Positions 9,071-19,786 of a stretch of DNA of 64,000 bases are shown in pieces. This stretch comes from Palleronia sp. LCG004 (lineage in GTDB: Bacteria; Pseudomonadota; Alphaproteobacteria; Rhodobacterales; Rhodobacteraceae). Numbering within the stretch: the first letter of the stretch is position 1; every line of letters begins with the position of its first letter. Location: the NCBI RefSeq assembly GCF_032931615.1, contig NZ_CP136759.1, positions 1,674,001-1,738,000 of the forward strand, given 5' to 3'. The notes under the pieces are model-generated. The model ran no database searches, was not told the DNA's origin, and was given only the letters and a program-made list of their open reading frames with translations. The position numbers and the translations under genes were made by a program.

Positions 9071-10207
9071 TCAGCCTTCGCCCCCCGAAGAGAGCGCCTC
9101 GACAGCCTCTTCCGGACGGGACAGCCGCCCTCCGCAGGTGGGCGTCGCGACGCCCGTCGTGCCCGGCGCGCTCAGCGGCCACCCCCGCGCCGACCGGACC
9201 GCGAGATAGGCGAAGGCTTGCGCCTCGAGCATGTCGCCGTCGAGGCCGACAGTCTCGATCGGCACCACTTCGCAGTCACACCGCTCCGACAGCGCGGCCA
9301 TCATGACGGGATTCGATCGCCCCCCGCCCGACACCAGCATCCTTGCAGGCACGGAGGGGCATTGCGCCAGCCCCCTCGCCACGCAGAGCGCCGCGGCCTC
9401 CGTCAGCGTCGCCGCCGCGTCCGCATCACCGAGATCCGCGACCCCCTCGAGAAGCCATGCGAAATCGTCACGGTCGAGCGATTTCGGCGGCAGCCGGTCG
9501 AACCAGTCATGCGCCGACAGCCGGTCGAGGATGCGGCCGTCGGCCCTGCCCCGCGCGGCAAGCGCACCGCCCTCGTCCATCTCGCGGCCGAGGCGCGCAT
9601 GCATCAGGTCGTTGATCGGCGCATTTGCCGGCCCCGTGTCGAAGGCGAGGCACGCGCCGGGATCCGACGGGATCTCGACCCCGGGATCGACCCAGGACAG
9701 GTTGCCGACACCGCCGAGGTTCAGAAAGGCCAGCGGCTCGTCCGCCTCCATCCAGCGCGCGCAGGCATGGTGGAAGAATGGTGCCAGCGGTGCGCCCTGC
9801 CCGCCGCTCTCCACGTCCGCCGTCCGGAAATCCCACACGACCGGACAGTCGAGCATATGCGCCAGCAACCGCCCGTCGCCGATCTGCCGGGTGCCGCGGC
9901 CGCCCGGATCATGGGCGACGGTCTGGCCGTGGAACCCGATGAGGTCGGCTCCGACGATCCCGCCCAGAAGCGCGCCATGCGCGGCCACCACGATCGCGGC
10001 AGCCTCCTCGGTGCCGTCCCATCGGCCCATCGCCGCCCGGAGCACGCCGCGCTCCTCGTCTGAATACGGGCGATAATCGCTCTGCCCGAAGGCCAGGATC
10101 TCGTTGCCGTCCGTCAGCAGCATCGCCGCGTCCACCCCGTCGAGCGAGGTGCCAGACATCGTACCGAGCGACCAGATCGGTCCCGATTTCGAAAGCTCCG
10201 GCGACAT
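9071..10207 (-). CDS. anmK: Anhydro-N-acetylmuramic acid kinase
   Basis: Recycling enzyme that opens and phosphorylates 1,6-anhydro-MurNAc from peptidoglycan turnover to MurNAc-6-phosphate. 378 residues, ASKHA fold: N-terminal [14 protein letters not shown] (nucleotide loop with catalytic Asp), [18 protein letters not shown] and [12 protein letters not shown]. The ATG at 10207 has GAAGGA upstream. Divergent from tyrS across about 64 bp. No other MurNAc recycling gene is in the window. Confidence 0.93.
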   Translation of the reverse strand: MSPELSKSGPIWSLGTMSGTSLDGVDAAMLLTDGNEILAFGQSDYRPYSDEERGVLRAAMGRWDGTEEAAAIVVAAHGALLGGIVGADLIGFHGQTVAHDPGGRGTRQIGDGRLLAHMLDCPVVWDFRTADVESGGQGAPLAPFFHHACARWMEADEPLAFLNLGGVGNLSWVDPGVEIPSDPGACLAFDTGPANAPINDLMHARLGREMDEGGALAARGRADGRILDRLSAHDWFDRLPPKSLDRDDFAWLLEGVADLGDADAAATLTEAAALCVARGLAQCPSVPARMLVSGGGRSNPVMMAALSERCDCEVVPIETVGLDGDMLEAQAFAYLAVRSARGWPLSAPGTTGVATPTCGGRLSRPEEAVEALSSGGEG

Positions 10208-10271
10208 TGGGTTTTCCTTCTCCGGTCCGGCAGATATAGGGTCCGTCACAACCAGGATGGACCGGATTGCC

Positions 10272-11525
10272 ATGACCTACCAGCCGAAATCTGAGTTCCT
10301 CGGCGTGATGATCGAGCGGGGATATCTCGCGGATTGCACCGATTACGAGGGGCTCGATCACGCCCTCTCCTCTGGCACCGTCCCGGCCTATATCGGCTAC
10401 GACGCGACGGCCCGGTCGCTCCATGTGGGTCACCTGCTCAACATCATGATGCTGCGCTGGCTGCAAAAGACCGGTCACCGCCCGCTGACCCTCATGGGCG
10501 GCGGCACGACCAAGGTCGGCGATCCGAGCTTTCGCGCGGACGAGCGGCCGCTGCTGACGGCGGCGCAGATCGGCGAGAACATCGCCGGGATGAAAGGCGT
10601 TTTCGCCAAGTACCTCTCCTATGGCGAGGGCGAGACCGACGCCCGGATGCTCGACAATTCCGAATGGCTCGACGGTCTCAACTACCTGGAATTCCTGCGC
10701 GACATCGGCCGGCATTTCAGCGTCAACCGGATGCTGTCCTTCGAGAGCGTGAAGTCGCGCCTCGACCGCGAGCAGTCGCTGTCCTTCCTCGAATTCAACT
10801 ACATGATCCTGCAGGCCTACGATTTCCTCGAATTGCGGCAGCGGCACGGCTGCCTGCTGCAGATGGGCGGCAGCGATCAATGGGGCAACATCGTCAACGG
10901 CGTGGATCTGACGCGCCGCGTCGCGGACGAACAGGTCTTCGGCCTGACCTCGCCGCTCCTCACCACGTCCGACGGCCGCAAGATGGGCAAGAGCCAGGGC
11001 GGCGCGATCTGGCTCAACTCCGACATGCTCAGCCCCTACGAGTTCTGGCAGTTCTGGCGCAACACGACCGATGCCGATGTCGGCCGCTTCGCCAAGCTCT
11101 ATACCGAACTGCCGGTCGAGGAATGCGACCGCCTCGGCGCGCTCGGCGGGTCCGAGATCAACGCGGCGAAGATCATCCTTGCCAACGAGGTCACCGCTCT
11201 CTGCCACGGCCGCGCCGCCGCCGAGACGGCGGAAGCGACCGCGCGCGAAGTGTTCGAGCGTGGCGGCACCGGTGACGATCTTCCGACGCTCGCGCTCGAC
11301 CGCTCCGAGATCGCGGGGGGCATCTCGATCGTCCAGCTCATCGTGCGGGCGGGTCTCGCCAAATCCGGCAAGGACGCCAAGCGCCTGATCGCCGAAGGCG
11401 GTGCCAAGCTCGACGACGCGCCGCTTGTCGATGCGGGCCTCGTTCTGGACGAATCCGCCCTCGCCCGCCCCGTCAAGCTGAGCGCGGGCCGCAAGCGCCA
11501 CGCGCTCGTCACGCTCTCGCCCTAG
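10272..11525 (+). CDS. tyrS: Tyrosyl-tRNA synthetase
   Basis: Charges tRNA-Tyr. 417 residues, class I: HVGH as the HIGH motif ([11 protein letters not shown]), KMGKS as the KMSKS loop, [10 protein letters not shown] for tyrosine binding, and a C-terminal S4-type RNA-binding domain. An in-frame ATG at 10257 is a possible alternative start. Unusually for its neighbours, it is followed after only 18 bp by trpC, so the synthetase and the tryptophan gene are probably cotranscribed. Confidence 0.96.
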   Translation: MTYQPKSEFLGVMIERGYLADCTDYEGLDHALSSGTVPAYIGYDATARSLHVGHLLNIMMLRWLQKTGHRPLTLMGGGTTKVGDPSFRADERPLLTAAQIGENIAGMKGVFAKYLSYGEGETDARMLDNSEWLDGLNYLEFLRDIGRHFSVNRMLSFESVKSRLDREQSLSFLEFNYMILQAYDFLELRQRHGCLLQMGGSDQWGNIVNGVDLTRRVADEQVFGLTSPLLTTSDGRKMGKSQGGAIWLNSDMLSPYEFWQFWRNTTDADVGRFAKLYTELPVEECDRLGALGGSEINAAKIILANEVTALCHGRAAAETAEATAREVFERGGTGDDLPTLALDRSEIAGGISIVQLIVRAGLAKSGKDAKRLIAEGGAKLDDAPLVDAGLVLDESALARPVKLSAGRKRHALVTLSP

Positions 11526-11543
11526 ATTCCGAAAGTCCCCGAC

Positions 11544-12353
11544 ATGGCCACAATTCTCGACAAGATCAAAGCCTACAAGCTCGAAGAGATCGCTGAGCGC
11601 AAGGGAGCACGCGACCAGGCCGAGATCGACGCCGCCGCGCGCGATGCCCCGGCGGTCCGGCCCTTCGCCGATGCACTGGCCTATTCCTCCCGCGAAGGCT
11701 ACGCCCTCATCGCCGAAATCAAGAAGGCCAGCCCCTCCAAGGGGCTCATCCGCAACGATTTCGACCCCGCGGCCCTCGCGCAGGCCTATGCGGATGGCGG
11801 GGCGTGCTGCCTGTCGGTCCTGACCGACAGCCCCAGCTTCCAGGGCCACGAGGATTACCTCGTCGCCGCGCGCGAGGCCTGCGATCTGCCGGTCCTGCGC
11901 AAGGATTTCATCTACGATCCCTGGCAGGTCGCCGAGGCACGCAGCCTCGGTGCCGATTGCATTCTCATCATCATGGCCAGCCTCGAGGACGGTCAGGCCG
12001 CCGAGATCGAGGCGGCGGCACGGGACTGGAAGATGGATGCCCTGATCGAGGTGCATACCGCAGAGGAGCTCGACCGCGCGCAGCTGCTCCAGTCGCCCCT
12101 CATCGGCGTCAACAACCGCGATCTCAACACCTTCGAGACGTCGCTGGACGTCACGCGCGATCTCGCCCGCCGGATCGAGGCCGATCGAGTCATCGTCGCG
12201 GAATCCGGCCTCTCCACGCGCGAGGACCTGGCCGATCTCGCCCGGTTCGGCGCGCGTGCCTTCCTCATCGGTGAAAGCCTGATGCGTCAGGACGACGTGG
12301 CGCTTGCCACCCGCGACATCCTGTCGGATCCATTGATGCCCGCAGGCCGCTGA
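11544..12353 (+). CDS. trpC: Indole-3-glycerol-phosphate synthase
   Basis: Ring closure of CdRP to indole-3-glycerol phosphate in tryptophan synthesis. 269 residues, TIM barrel with [28 protein letters not shown] and AESGLST, all in family positions. It is a stand-alone TrpC, not fused to TrpF. Its stop overlaps the moaC start (TGATG). No other trp gene is present; the usual upstream trpG-trpD pair is replaced here by tyrS. Confidence 0.96.
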   Translation: MATILDKIKAYKLEEIAERKGARDQAEIDAAARDAPAVRPFADALAYSSREGYALIAEIKKASPSKGLIRNDFDPAALAQAYADGGACCLSVLTDSPSFQGHEDYLVAAREACDLPVLRKDFIYDPWQVAEARSLGADCILIIMASLEDGQAAEIEAAARDWKMDALIEVHTAEELDRAQLLQSPLIGVNNRDLNTFETSLDVTRDLARRIEADRVIVAESGLSTREDLADLARFGARAFLIGESLMRQDDVALATRDILSDPLMPAGR

Positions 12354-12829
12354 TGACGTTCAGTCATTTCGATAACGACGGAAACGCCCACATGGTCGAT
12401 GTCTCCGGCAAGGACGTCACAGCCCGCGAAGCGCGCGCCGTTGGCTGGATCCGCATGTCCCCCGAAACACTGACCGCCATCGTCGAGGGTCGCGCCAGAA
12501 AGGGCGATGTTCTCAGCATCGCCCGCCTTGCCGGCATCATGGGGGCCAAGAAGACCTCGGACCTCATCCCGCTCTGCCATCCGCTGCCTATTGCCAAGGT
12601 CGCGATCGAGCTCGAGCCGGACGATGACCTGCCCGGCATCCGCATCTCGGCGCTCGTACGGACCAACGGGCAGACCGGCGTGGAGATGGAGGCGCTGACC
12701 GCCGTCTCGACCGCCTGCCTCACCGTCTACGACATGGTGAAGGCCCTCCAGAAGGACATGGAGATCGGCGGCATCAGGGTCGTCTTCAAGGATGGCGGCA
12801 AGTCCGGTCGGTTCGAGGCTCAGGCTTGA
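12353..12829 (+). CDS. moaC: Cyclic pyranopterin monophosphate synthase
   Basis: Converts the MoaA product to cyclic pyranopterin monophosphate, the first stable intermediate of molybdenum cofactor. 158 residues with [26 protein letters not shown] and DMVKA, and the Lys and His residues of the family active site. Translationally coupled at both ends: one base overlap with trpC, and four bases (TTGA) with moeA. Confidence 0.96.
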   Translation: MTFSHFDNDGNAHMVDVSGKDVTAREARAVGWIRMSPETLTAIVEGRARKGDVLSIARLAGIMGAKKTSDLIPLCHPLPIAKVAIELEPDDDLPGIRISALVRTNGQTGVEMEALTAVSTACLTVYDMVKALQKDMEIGGIRVVFKDGGKSGRFEAQA

Positions 12830-13998
12830 TCAGCGTCGCCGAAGCGCTCGACCGGATCTTCGGACTGGTTTCCTTTCTCGGCACCGAGGATATCCCCCTC
12901 CGCCATGCATCGGGGCGGATCGCCACCGAAGAGGTCGCCGCCCGACTGAGCCAGCCGCCCTTCGACGCCTCGGCCATGGACGGCTATGCCATCGCAGCCG
13001 ATACTCCCGTGCTTGGCGAGAGCTTCGAAGTGATCGGCGAAAGCGCGGCGGGACACCGCTATGACGGCTCCGTCGGTCCCGGTCAGGCTGTCCGCATCTT
13101 CACCGGAGCTCCCGTTCCACGCGGCGCAGTCAGGGTGATCCTGCAGGAGGAGGTTTCGCGGCGAAACCTCACGATCACCCTCGATGACCTACCCAGGGCC
13201 GGCCGTCACATCCGTCCGGCGGGTGGAGATTTCGCGAAAGGCCAGAGCATCGCCTTCGATCAGCCTCTCCGGCCCGTCGATCTCGCGCTTGTCGCGGCGA
13301 TGGGGCATGGCACGATCCGCGTCGCGCGACGGCCGGAAGTCGCGATCATCGCGACCGGAAACGAACTCGTCGCACCCGGCGATCTGCCCGGCCCTGACCA
13401 GATCGTCGCGTCGAACCACCTGGGACTGGCAGCTATGGTCGAGCGATCGGGCGGCATCGCGCGGCTTCTGCCCATCGCAAGCGACAACGAGGCATCGCTT
13501 GCCGCGACCTTCGACCTCGCGAGGGGGTGCGATCTGATCGTAACGATCGGCGGTGCGTCGGTGGGCGATCACGATCTCGTCGGAAAGGTCGCCGCCGATA
13601 GGGGCATGGAGCGGTCATTCTACAAGGTCGCGATGCGACCGGGCAAACCCCTCATGGCCGGACGGCTCGACGGGATCCCGATGATCGGTCTGCCGGGAAA
13701 TCCGGTCTCAAGCCTCGTTTGCGGAGAGGTGTTCGTGCGCCCCGCGCTCGAGGTGATGCTGGGGCGTCCCGCGCGACCTGCGCCCCGTGCGCAGGCCCGG
13801 CTTGCCCATGACCTTGCCGCCAACGGTCCGCGCGAGCATTACATGCGCGCAACCCTGGACGCGAACGGGATACGCGTCGCCGACAGTCAGGACAGTGCGA
13901 TGCTGGGCATCCTGACGCGCTCGAACGCGTTGCTGGTGCGGGAGCCGAACGAGGGACCGCATCGCGCCGGAGATATCGTAAATTTCATTGCGATCTGA
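12826..13998 (+). CDS. moeA: Molybdopterin molybdenumtransferase
   Basis: Inserts molybdate into adenylylated molybdopterin. 390 residues: [13 protein letters not shown] near the N-terminus, [25 protein letters not shown], and [13 protein letters not shown] with KPLMAG and GLPGNPVSS in the MogA-like domain. Starts with TTG overlapping the moaC stop. No Shine-Dalgarno is needed if coupled. The lexA promoter begins right behind its stop. Confidence 0.94.
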   Translation: MISVAEALDRIFGLVSFLGTEDIPLRHASGRIATEEVAARLSQPPFDASAMDGYAIAADTPVLGESFEVIGESAAGHRYDGSVGPGQAVRIFTGAPVPRGAVRVILQEEVSRRNLTITLDDLPRAGRHIRPAGGDFAKGQSIAFDQPLRPVDLALVAAMGHGTIRVARRPEVAIIATGNELVAPGDLPGPDQIVASNHLGLAAMVERSGGIARLLPIASDNEASLAATFDLARGCDLIVTIGGASVGDHDLVGKVAADRGMERSFYKVAMRPGKPLMAGRLDGIPMIGLPGNPVSSLVCGEVFVRPALEVMLGRPARPAPRAQARLAHDLAANGPREHYMRATLDANGIRVADSQDSAMLGILTRSNALLVREPNEGPHRAGDIVNFIAI

Positions 13999-14003
13999 AA
14001 GCG

Positions 14004-14032
14004 TTGACACCTCCTGCGAACGCACCTAGAAC
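14004..14032 (+). promoter_or_regulatory. lexA promoter
   Basis: TTGACA (14004-14009), 17 bp, TAGAAC (14027-14032). Near-consensus -35 with ideal spacing, 44 bp before the lexA start. The -10 hexamer overlaps the SOS box. Confidence 0.75.
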
Positions 14033-14043
14033 ATTCTGTGAAC
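14029..14043 (+). promoter_or_regulatory. LexA binding site (alphaproteobacterial SOS box)
   Basis: GAAC-N7-GAAC, which on the other strand is the GTTC-N7-GTTC box known for alphaproteobacterial LexA. It overlaps the lexA -10 element and start region, the arrangement expected for autorepression. Confidence 0.85.
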
Positions 14044-14075
14044 AATAAAGACGATCGCGAAGGAAATCGGGCAGC

Positions 14076-14780
14076 ATGTTGACGCGCAAACAACTGGAAT
14101 TGTTGACTTTCATTAACAAGCACGTACAGCGCGACGGGGTCCCCCCCTCCTTCGACGAGATGAAGGCGGCGCTCGACCTGCGGTCGAAGTCGGGAATTCA
14201 CCGGTTGATCACCGCGCTGGAGGAGCGTGGATTCATCCGCCGGCTCGCCCATCGCGCACGTGCCATCGAGATCGTCAAGCTTCCCGAATCGCTCGAAGCC
14301 GAGGGGGCCGGACGGCGCGGATTCCAGCCCGAGGTGATCGACGGCGATCGCCCCGATCAGGGGCCGCCACCCGGTGCACGCGACGTGCAGGTATCGGCGG
14401 TGGATCTTCCGGTCATGGGGCGTATCGCTGCGGGCGTCCCGATCGAGGCCATTTCCGAAGTATCGCACAACGTCGCCGTTCCGAGCCAGATGCTCTCCGG
14501 CACCGGCACCCACTATGCGCTGGAAGTCAAAGGCGATTCGATGATCGATGCAGGCATCAACGACCGCGACATCGTCGTGATCCGCGAGACGAGCGTGGCC
14601 GATGACGGCGACATCGTCGTGGCGCTCGTCGATGGGCAGGAGGCGACGTTGAAGCGGATCCGCCGTGCGCGCGGGAGCGTGTCGCTGGAGGCGGCGAACC
14701 CGGCCTACGAAACCCGGATCTATCCCGAGGACAAGGTGAAGGTTCAGGGCAGGCTTGTCGGTCTCATCCGAACCTACTGA
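14076..14780 (+). CDS. lexA: LexA repressor
   Basis: SOS repressor that cleaves itself when RecA filaments form. 234 residues: N-terminal winged helix ([32 protein letters not shown]), a linker longer than in E. coli (about 70-105), then the S24 peptidase domain. The cleavage bond is Ala119-Gly120 in RIAAGVP; the catalytic dyad is Ser155 (GDSMIDAGI) and Lys193 (EATLKRI). Autoregulated through the SOS box upstream. Convergent with comEC, the two stops overlapping by 7 bp. Confidence 0.97.
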   Translation: MLTRKQLELLTFINKHVQRDGVPPSFDEMKAALDLRSKSGIHRLITALEERGFIRRLAHRARAIEIVKLPESLEAEGAGRRGFQPEVIDGDRPDQGPPPGARDVQVSAVDLPVMGRIAAGVPIEAISEVSHNVAVPSQMLSGTGTHYALEVKGDSMIDAGINDRDIVVIRETSVADDGDIVVALVDGQEATLKRIRRARGSVSLEAANPAYETRIYPEDKVKVQGRLVGLIRTY

Positions 14781-16879
14781 TCCGCGGCGAGGCTGAACCG
14801 CGCACCGATCGGCAGATCCGGAAGGCTTTCCGGCCAGCTGGCACCCCCGTTCCAGGGGCGTCGTCCCGATACGATGCGCGCGGAGGTCAGCCGTGCCGCA
14901 TTTCGATCGACGCGGATCGACAGCGCGCCCGTCCGGCGTAGCGTCGGAGCGTTGAGCATGAGACACGGCCCGCCGGCGAGATCGGCATCGGTCGTCGTCA
15001 CGACGATATCGGCGCGTCTGCAGAATTCGACGGCGCGCTCGCTCGCCCCGCGTCCCATCACCTGGACGAGTTCGAGACCGCCATGATCGACGATCGCGGT
15101 CCCCCCATCGACGTTCATTCGGGCCGCGGCGCTTTCCTGATCGGGCGTATTGCCGTCATTCTCGAGCCAGACACGGGCGGCAAAGCCATCGCCGCGCGCC
15201 TTGGTGAGGGCGCGCCCTTCCTCCCGCAGGACGCCCACGAGGCCGCCGGACGGCGCGATCAGGATGTCGGGACGGTCCGCCAACACCCAGATCGTGGCGG
15301 CGATGGCCGCCACCCCCGCCCCTGCCCAGCGCCCGCGTCCCCGCCAGAGGATCAGGAACAGCATCCCGAGCGTGAAGACCGGAAGGAAGGCCGGCGGGGC
15401 CGAAGGCACGTGCGAGACGGAATGCGGAAGGTCGGCCACCCGATGGGCGACGAACATAATCCAATCGACCGCAGGCTTCATGATCCAGAGCCCGATCCAG
15501 GCAAGCCCCAGCGGTGCGAGGCAGGCCGCGAGAAGCGCGGCGGGCATGACCACCGCCCCCATCAGGGGGACGGCGAGCATGTTCGCGAGCAGCCCGTAAT
15601 GCGAGACCTGGTTGAAATGCGCGGCCCCGTAGGGCGCGGTCGCGGCGCCTGCGATCGCGGACGACATCAGCACCCCCACGATCGGGGCGAGCCAGCGCGA
15701 CCGCCGAACCGGGCCGCGATCCCGGAACAGGCGGAACACCGCGACGAGGGCCGTGGTCGCGGCGAATGACATCTGGAAACCGGGTTCGGTCACGGCTTCG
15801 GGACGAAGCAGCAGGACGATCGTGGCCGAAACCGCCACCGCGCGGAGCGTGACCGCCCTTCGATCGAGACAGATCGCGATCAGCATTACGGCCGCCATGA
15901 TGAAGGCGCGCTGCGTCGCGACGTTGCCACCCGAAAGCGCGAGATAGAATGCTCCCGCCGCGAGGGCGCCCAGCGCGGCGTATTTCTTGACCGGCCGCGT
16001 GAGGGCGAGCCCCGGCACGAGGACCAGCGCCATCCTGAGGGCCGCGAAGGCCACCCCGGTCAGGAGCCCCATGTGAAGGCCGGAAATCGCGAGGAGATGC
16101 GCGAGGTTCGAGGCCCTGAGCGCCTCGAGCGTGCCCGCCCCCATGGCGGAACGATCGCCGGTCGTGATTGCGGCCGCGAAGGCACCGGCCTCGCCGGGCA
16201 GGATGGAGAGGACATAGGCGGAAATTGCCGTCCGAAGACGGCCGATGGGCCGCGCGCTTCCGCCTTCGGCCACCAGAAGGGCTGGCGTGCGGGCATAGCC
16301 GACCGCGCCCAGCCCCTCGAACCAGGCCATCCGCTGGAAATCGAAGCCTCCGGGTTCGACCGGCCCCTGAGGCTGCGACAGATGTGCTGTGACCATGATG
16401 CGCTGGCCCGGATGCGGGTCGAGCCAGTCCTGCGCCCCGTGCAGCGAGATGCGGACGCGATGCGGTGTCCTGTCGGCCGAGACGCGCTCGAGCACGACCC
16501 GGTCGAGGGTCAGTCGCGGCATGTCGGAGGCCGATCTGTCGATCTCGATCACGCGCCCCTCGACCGCGCCGTAATACCGCCAATCGAGGACCGGCCCCGC
16601 GACCTGATGGTTCCTGATCCCCGCAAGCGCGAGCCCCGCCATGACGAGGAACAGCCCCGCGAAGATCGGCCAGCGCCAGGCACCGAGCCCCAATGCGATG
16701 AATGCGGCGGCAAGCGCGGATCCGAGAGCGATCCATGCCGTTCGGGAAGGCTCCACCGGAAGCGCGAAATAGAGACCGATGCCGATGCCCAGGCAGACGG
16801 GCACCCACAGGACGAGATCGCCCCGCTGCGCGTCGAGAGCGAGCGCCCCGCTCAGGCGGGCGAACGTGCCCGTGGCCAC
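14774..16879 (-). CDS. comEC: ComEC/Rec2 family DNA-uptake channel
   Basis: Inner-membrane channel for transforming DNA. 701 residues: N-terminal membrane segments and a DUF4131-type OB region (about 90-200), then the Competence domain with the hallmark [13 protein letters not shown] and some ten further membrane helices to about residue 515. The C-terminal 180 residues lack the HxHxDH motif of the metallo-beta-lactamase-like nuclease domain of Bacillus ComEC and look like a degenerate remnant. Divergent from gltX across 62 bp. Confidence 0.9.
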   Translation of the reverse strand: MATGTFARLSGALALDAQRGDLVLWVPVCLGIGIGLYFALPVEPSRTAWIALGSALAAAFIALGLGAWRWPIFAGLFLVMAGLALAGIRNHQVAGPVLDWRYYGAVEGRVIEIDRSASDMPRLTLDRVVLERVSADRTPHRVRISLHGAQDWLDPHPGQRIMVTAHLSQPQGPVEPGGFDFQRMAWFEGLGAVGYARTPALLVAEGGSARPIGRLRTAISAYVLSILPGEAGAFAAAITTGDRSAMGAGTLEALRASNLAHLLAISGLHMGLLTGVAFAALRMALVLVPGLALTRPVKKYAALGALAAGAFYLALSGGNVATQRAFIMAAVMLIAICLDRRAVTLRAVAVSATIVLLLRPEAVTEPGFQMSFAATTALVAVFRLFRDRGPVRRSRWLAPIVGVLMSSAIAGAATAPYGAAHFNQVSHYGLLANMLAVPLMGAVVMPAALLAACLAPLGLAWIGLWIMKPAVDWIMFVAHRVADLPHSVSHVPSAPPAFLPVFTLGMLFLILWRGRGRWAGAGVAAIAATIWVLADRPDILIAPSGGLVGVLREEGRALTKARGDGFAARVWLENDGNTPDQESAAARMNVDGGTAIVDHGGLELVQVMGRGASERAVEFCRRADIVVTTTDADLAGGPCLMLNAPTLRRTGALSIRVDRNAARLTSARIVSGRRPWNGGASWPESLPDLPIGARFSLAADQ

Positions 16880-16941
16880 CCTTGTTCTCCCGGCATCGAT
16901 TGATTACACCGCCGCGAGTTTGCTGCTGAAATGGTTTCCCA

Positions 16942-18390
16942 ATGGTTAACGCGTCCCAGGATCGCGGGCATGTCGTCACACGCTTCGCCCCGTCGCCCAC
17001 GGGGTTTCTGCATATCGGCGGGGCGCGGACGGCATTGTTCAACTGGCTCTATGCCCGCGGACGTGGCGGGAAGTTCCTCCTCCGGATCGAGGATACCGAC
17101 AGGGCGCGGTCCTCGAACGAGGCGACGCAGGCGATCTTTGCGGGGCTGCGCTGGCTCGGACTCGACTGGGACGGCGATGCGGTGAGCCAGGCCTCCCGCG
17201 CCGAGCGTCATGCCGACGTCGCGCGTGAGATGCTGGAGGCCGGGACCGCCTACAGGTGCTTCTCCTCGCAGGAGGAGATCGAGGCGTACCGGGAGGCCGC
17301 GCGGGCCGAGGGGCGCAGCACGCTTTTCCATTCGCCCTGGCGCGATGCCGATCCCTCCGATCATCCCGATGCCCCATACGTCGTTCGCGTGAAGGCTCCG
17401 CTCGACGGCGAGACGGTGATCGAGGACGAGGTGCAGGGCCGCGTCGTCATCCGCAACGATCAGCTCGACGACATGATCTGCCTGCGATCGGACGGCAGCC
17501 CGACCTACATGCTGGCCGTCGTGGTCGACGATCACGACATGGGCGTGACCCACGTGATCCGCGGGGACGATCACCTGAACAACACGGCGCGCCAGATGCT
17601 CGTCTATCGTGCGATGGGGTGGGACGTGCCGATCTGGTCGCATATCCCGCTGATCCACGGCGAGGACGGCAAGAAGCTCAGCAAGCGGCACGGTGCGCTC
17701 GGCGTCGAGGAATATGCGGCGATGGGCTATCCGGCGGCGGCGATGCGCAACTACCTCACCCGGCTCGGATGGGCGCATGGCGACGACGAGGTCTTCACGA
17801 CCGACGAGGCGCGCGAATGGTTCGACCTCGGCGGCATCGGCAAGTCCCCGGCACGGCTCGACTTCAAGAAGCTCGACCATATCTCCGGCCGTCACATGGC
17901 GATGCTCGACGAGGACGAGATCATTACGGGATTGCGCGCCTGGCAATCGGCGGCCGGTCTGCCGGAGCTGAGCCAGCCGGGGGAGGATGCGCTGCGCCCT
18001 GCCCTGCCGCTCGTCAAATCGGCGGCGAAGACATTTCCGGACCTGGTCGAGAAAGCGCATTTCGCGCTCGTCACCCGTCCTGTCGAGGTGGAACCCAAGG
18101 CGCGCAAGGCCCTCGACGAGGCCGGGCTCGAGGTGCTGCGCGAATTGACGCCGCACCTGCAAACTGTTAGCTGGAACCGCGACGCCCTTGAAGCGGTTGC
18201 AGCCCAGACCGCCGAGGGAAAAGGAGTCGGGCTTGGCAAGATCGCCGGACCGCTCAGGGCTTCGCTCGCTGGACGCACGGCGACACCGAGCGTTTTTGAC
18301 ATGATGGCAATTCTTGGACGCGACGAGACTTTGGCGCGTCTCGGGGATGCTATGGCACCCGGGATCGAGACCCCGGAAAGCACTGGTTGA
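16942..18390 (+). CDS. gltX: Glutamyl-tRNA synthetase
   Basis: Class I synthetase charging tRNA-Glu (in alphaproteobacteria often also tRNA-Gln for GatCAB). 482 residues, starting [24 protein letters not shown] motif as HIGG in [20 protein letters not shown] loop as KLSKR, and [12 protein letters not shown]. Many relatives carry two gltX paralogues; which one this is cannot be settled here. No clear Shine-Dalgarno before the ATG. gltA follows at about 50 bp. Confidence 0.95.
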   Translation: MVNASQDRGHVVTRFAPSPTGFLHIGGARTALFNWLYARGRGGKFLLRIEDTDRARSSNEATQAIFAGLRWLGLDWDGDAVSQASRAERHADVAREMLEAGTAYRCFSSQEEIEAYREAARAEGRSTLFHSPWRDADPSDHPDAPYVVRVKAPLDGETVIEDEVQGRVVIRNDQLDDMICLRSDGSPTYMLAVVVDDHDMGVTHVIRGDDHLNNTARQMLVYRAMGWDVPIWSHIPLIHGEDGKKLSKRHGALGVEEYAAMGYPAAAMRNYLTRLGWAHGDDEVFTTDEAREWFDLGGIGKSPARLDFKKLDHISGRHMAMLDEDEIITGLRAWQSAAGLPELSQPGEDALRPALPLVKSAAKTFPDLVEKAHFALVTRPVEVEPKARKALDEAGLEVLRELTPHLQTVSWNRDALEAVAAQTAEGKGVGLGKIAGPLRASLAGRTATPSVFDMMAILGRDETLARLGDAMAPGIETPESTG

Positions 18391-18439
18391 GCGCGACGCG
18401 CCAAGCGCTTCCCGCCCGGCAAAGCAAGGGAGACAGGCA

Positions 18440-19735
18440 TTGGCCGACGACAACAAGACCGCAAAGCTGACCTTCGGCGAGACCGAGGTGGAACTGCCCA
18501 TTCTGAGCCCGACGGCAGGTCCCGACGTCATCGACATCCGCAAGCTCTATGCGGAAGCGGGCGTCTTTACCTACGATCCGGGTTTCACCTCGACCGCGTC
18601 CTGCGACAGCACGATCACCTTCATCGATGGCAACAAGGGCGAGTTGCTGCACCGCGGCTATCCGATCGACCAGCTGGCCGAAAAATCGCATTTCCTCGAG
18701 GTCTGCTATCTCCTGCTCTACGGCGATCTGCCGAACGCGACCCAGCTCGAGGATTTCGAGCATCGCGTGACGCAGCACACGATGCTGCACGAGCAGATGA
18801 TGAACTTCTTCCGCGGCTTCCGCCGTGACGCGCATCCGATGGCCGTCATGGTCGGCGTCGTCGGCGCGATGTCCGCCTTCTATCACGACAGCACGGATAT
18901 CCACGATTCCTGGCAGCGCGAGGTCGCGTCGATCCGGCTGATCGCCAAGATGCCGACGATCGCCGCCTGGGCCTACAAGTATTCTGTCGGTCAGCCGTTC
19001 GTCTATCCGCGCAACGACCTCGACTATTCGTCGAACTTCCTGCGGATGTGCTTCTCGGTTCCGGCCGAGGATTACGTCGTGAACCCGATCCTGAGCCGTG
19101 CGATGGACCGGATCTTCACGCTGCACGCGGATCACGAGCAGAATGCGTCGACCTCGACCGTACGGTTGGCCTCGTCGTCGGGCGCGAACCCCTTCGCCTG
19201 CATCGCGGCCGGCATCGCCTGCCTCTGGGGTCCGGCCCATGGCGGCGCGAACCAGGCCTGCCTCGAGATGCTGCGCGAGATCGGAACGCCCGACCAGATC
19301 CCGGAATATATCGAGCGCGCCAAGGACAAGAACGATCCTTTCCGCCTGATGGGGTTCGGCCATCGCGTCTACAAGAACCACGACCCGCGGGCGCAGGTGA
19401 TGAAGCAGTCTGCGGACGAGGTGCTCGACCTGCTTGGGATCGAGAACAATCCGACGCTCCAGACCGCGAAGGAACTCGAACGGATCGCACTCGAGGACGA
19501 TTATTTCCGCGAGAAGAAGCTGTTCCCGAATGTCGATTTCTATTCGGGCATCATCCTCGACGCGATGGGCTTCCCGCAGTCGATGTTCACGCCGATCTTC
19601 GCCGTGGCGCGCACCGTCGGATGGATCTCGCAGTGGAAAGAGCAGATCAGCGATCCGCAGCTCAAGATCGGCCGTCCGCGTCAGCTCTATATGGGCGAGA
19701 CGGTTCGGGACTATGTCGACGTCGAGAACCGCTGA
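18440..19735 (+). CDS. gltA: Citrate synthase
   Basis: Condenses oxaloacetate and acetyl-CoA, entry to the TCA cycle. 431 residues, type II (hexameric) architecture. Catalytic His267 (GPAHGGANQ), His308 ([13 protein letters not shown]) and Asp365 (PNVDFYSG). The start is TTG at 18440, 10 bp after AAGGGAGA; there is no in-frame ATG nearby, and the residues before TTG have no family similarity. Ends at a strong terminator. Confidence 0.96.
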   Translation: MADDNKTAKLTFGETEVELPILSPTAGPDVIDIRKLYAEAGVFTYDPGFTSTASCDSTITFIDGNKGELLHRGYPIDQLAEKSHFLEVCYLLLYGDLPNATQLEDFEHRVTQHTMLHEQMMNFFRGFRRDAHPMAVMVGVVGAMSAFYHDSTDIHDSWQREVASIRLIAKMPTIAAWAYKYSVGQPFVYPRNDLDYSSNFLRMCFSVPAEDYVVNPILSRAMDRIFTLHADHEQNASTSTVRLASSSGANPFACIAAGIACLWGPAHGGANQACLEMLREIGTPDQIPEYIERAKDKNDPFRLMGFGHRVYKNHDPRAQVMKQSADEVLDLLGIENNPTLQTAKELERIALEDDYFREKKLFPNVDFYSGIILDAMGFPQSMFTPIFAVARTVGWISQWKEQISDPQLKIGRPRQLYMGETVRDYVDVENR

Positions 19736-19752
19736 TCCTGCCGGAACAGACC

Positions 19753-19781
19753 GGGCCCCTTTCGAGGGGCCCTTTTCTTTT
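19753..19781 (+). terminator. Intrinsic terminator after gltA
   Basis: 8-bp GC stem (19753-19760 with 19765-19772), TTCG tetraloop, then TTTTCTTTT. Confidence 0.92.
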
Positions 19782-19786
19782 GCGGA

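Noticed and set aside
9909..12056. Very long open frame antisense to tyrS and trpC
   Set aside because: A GC-rich shadow frame: both genes underneath have clear family motifs, and the antisense product has none and no ribosome binding site.
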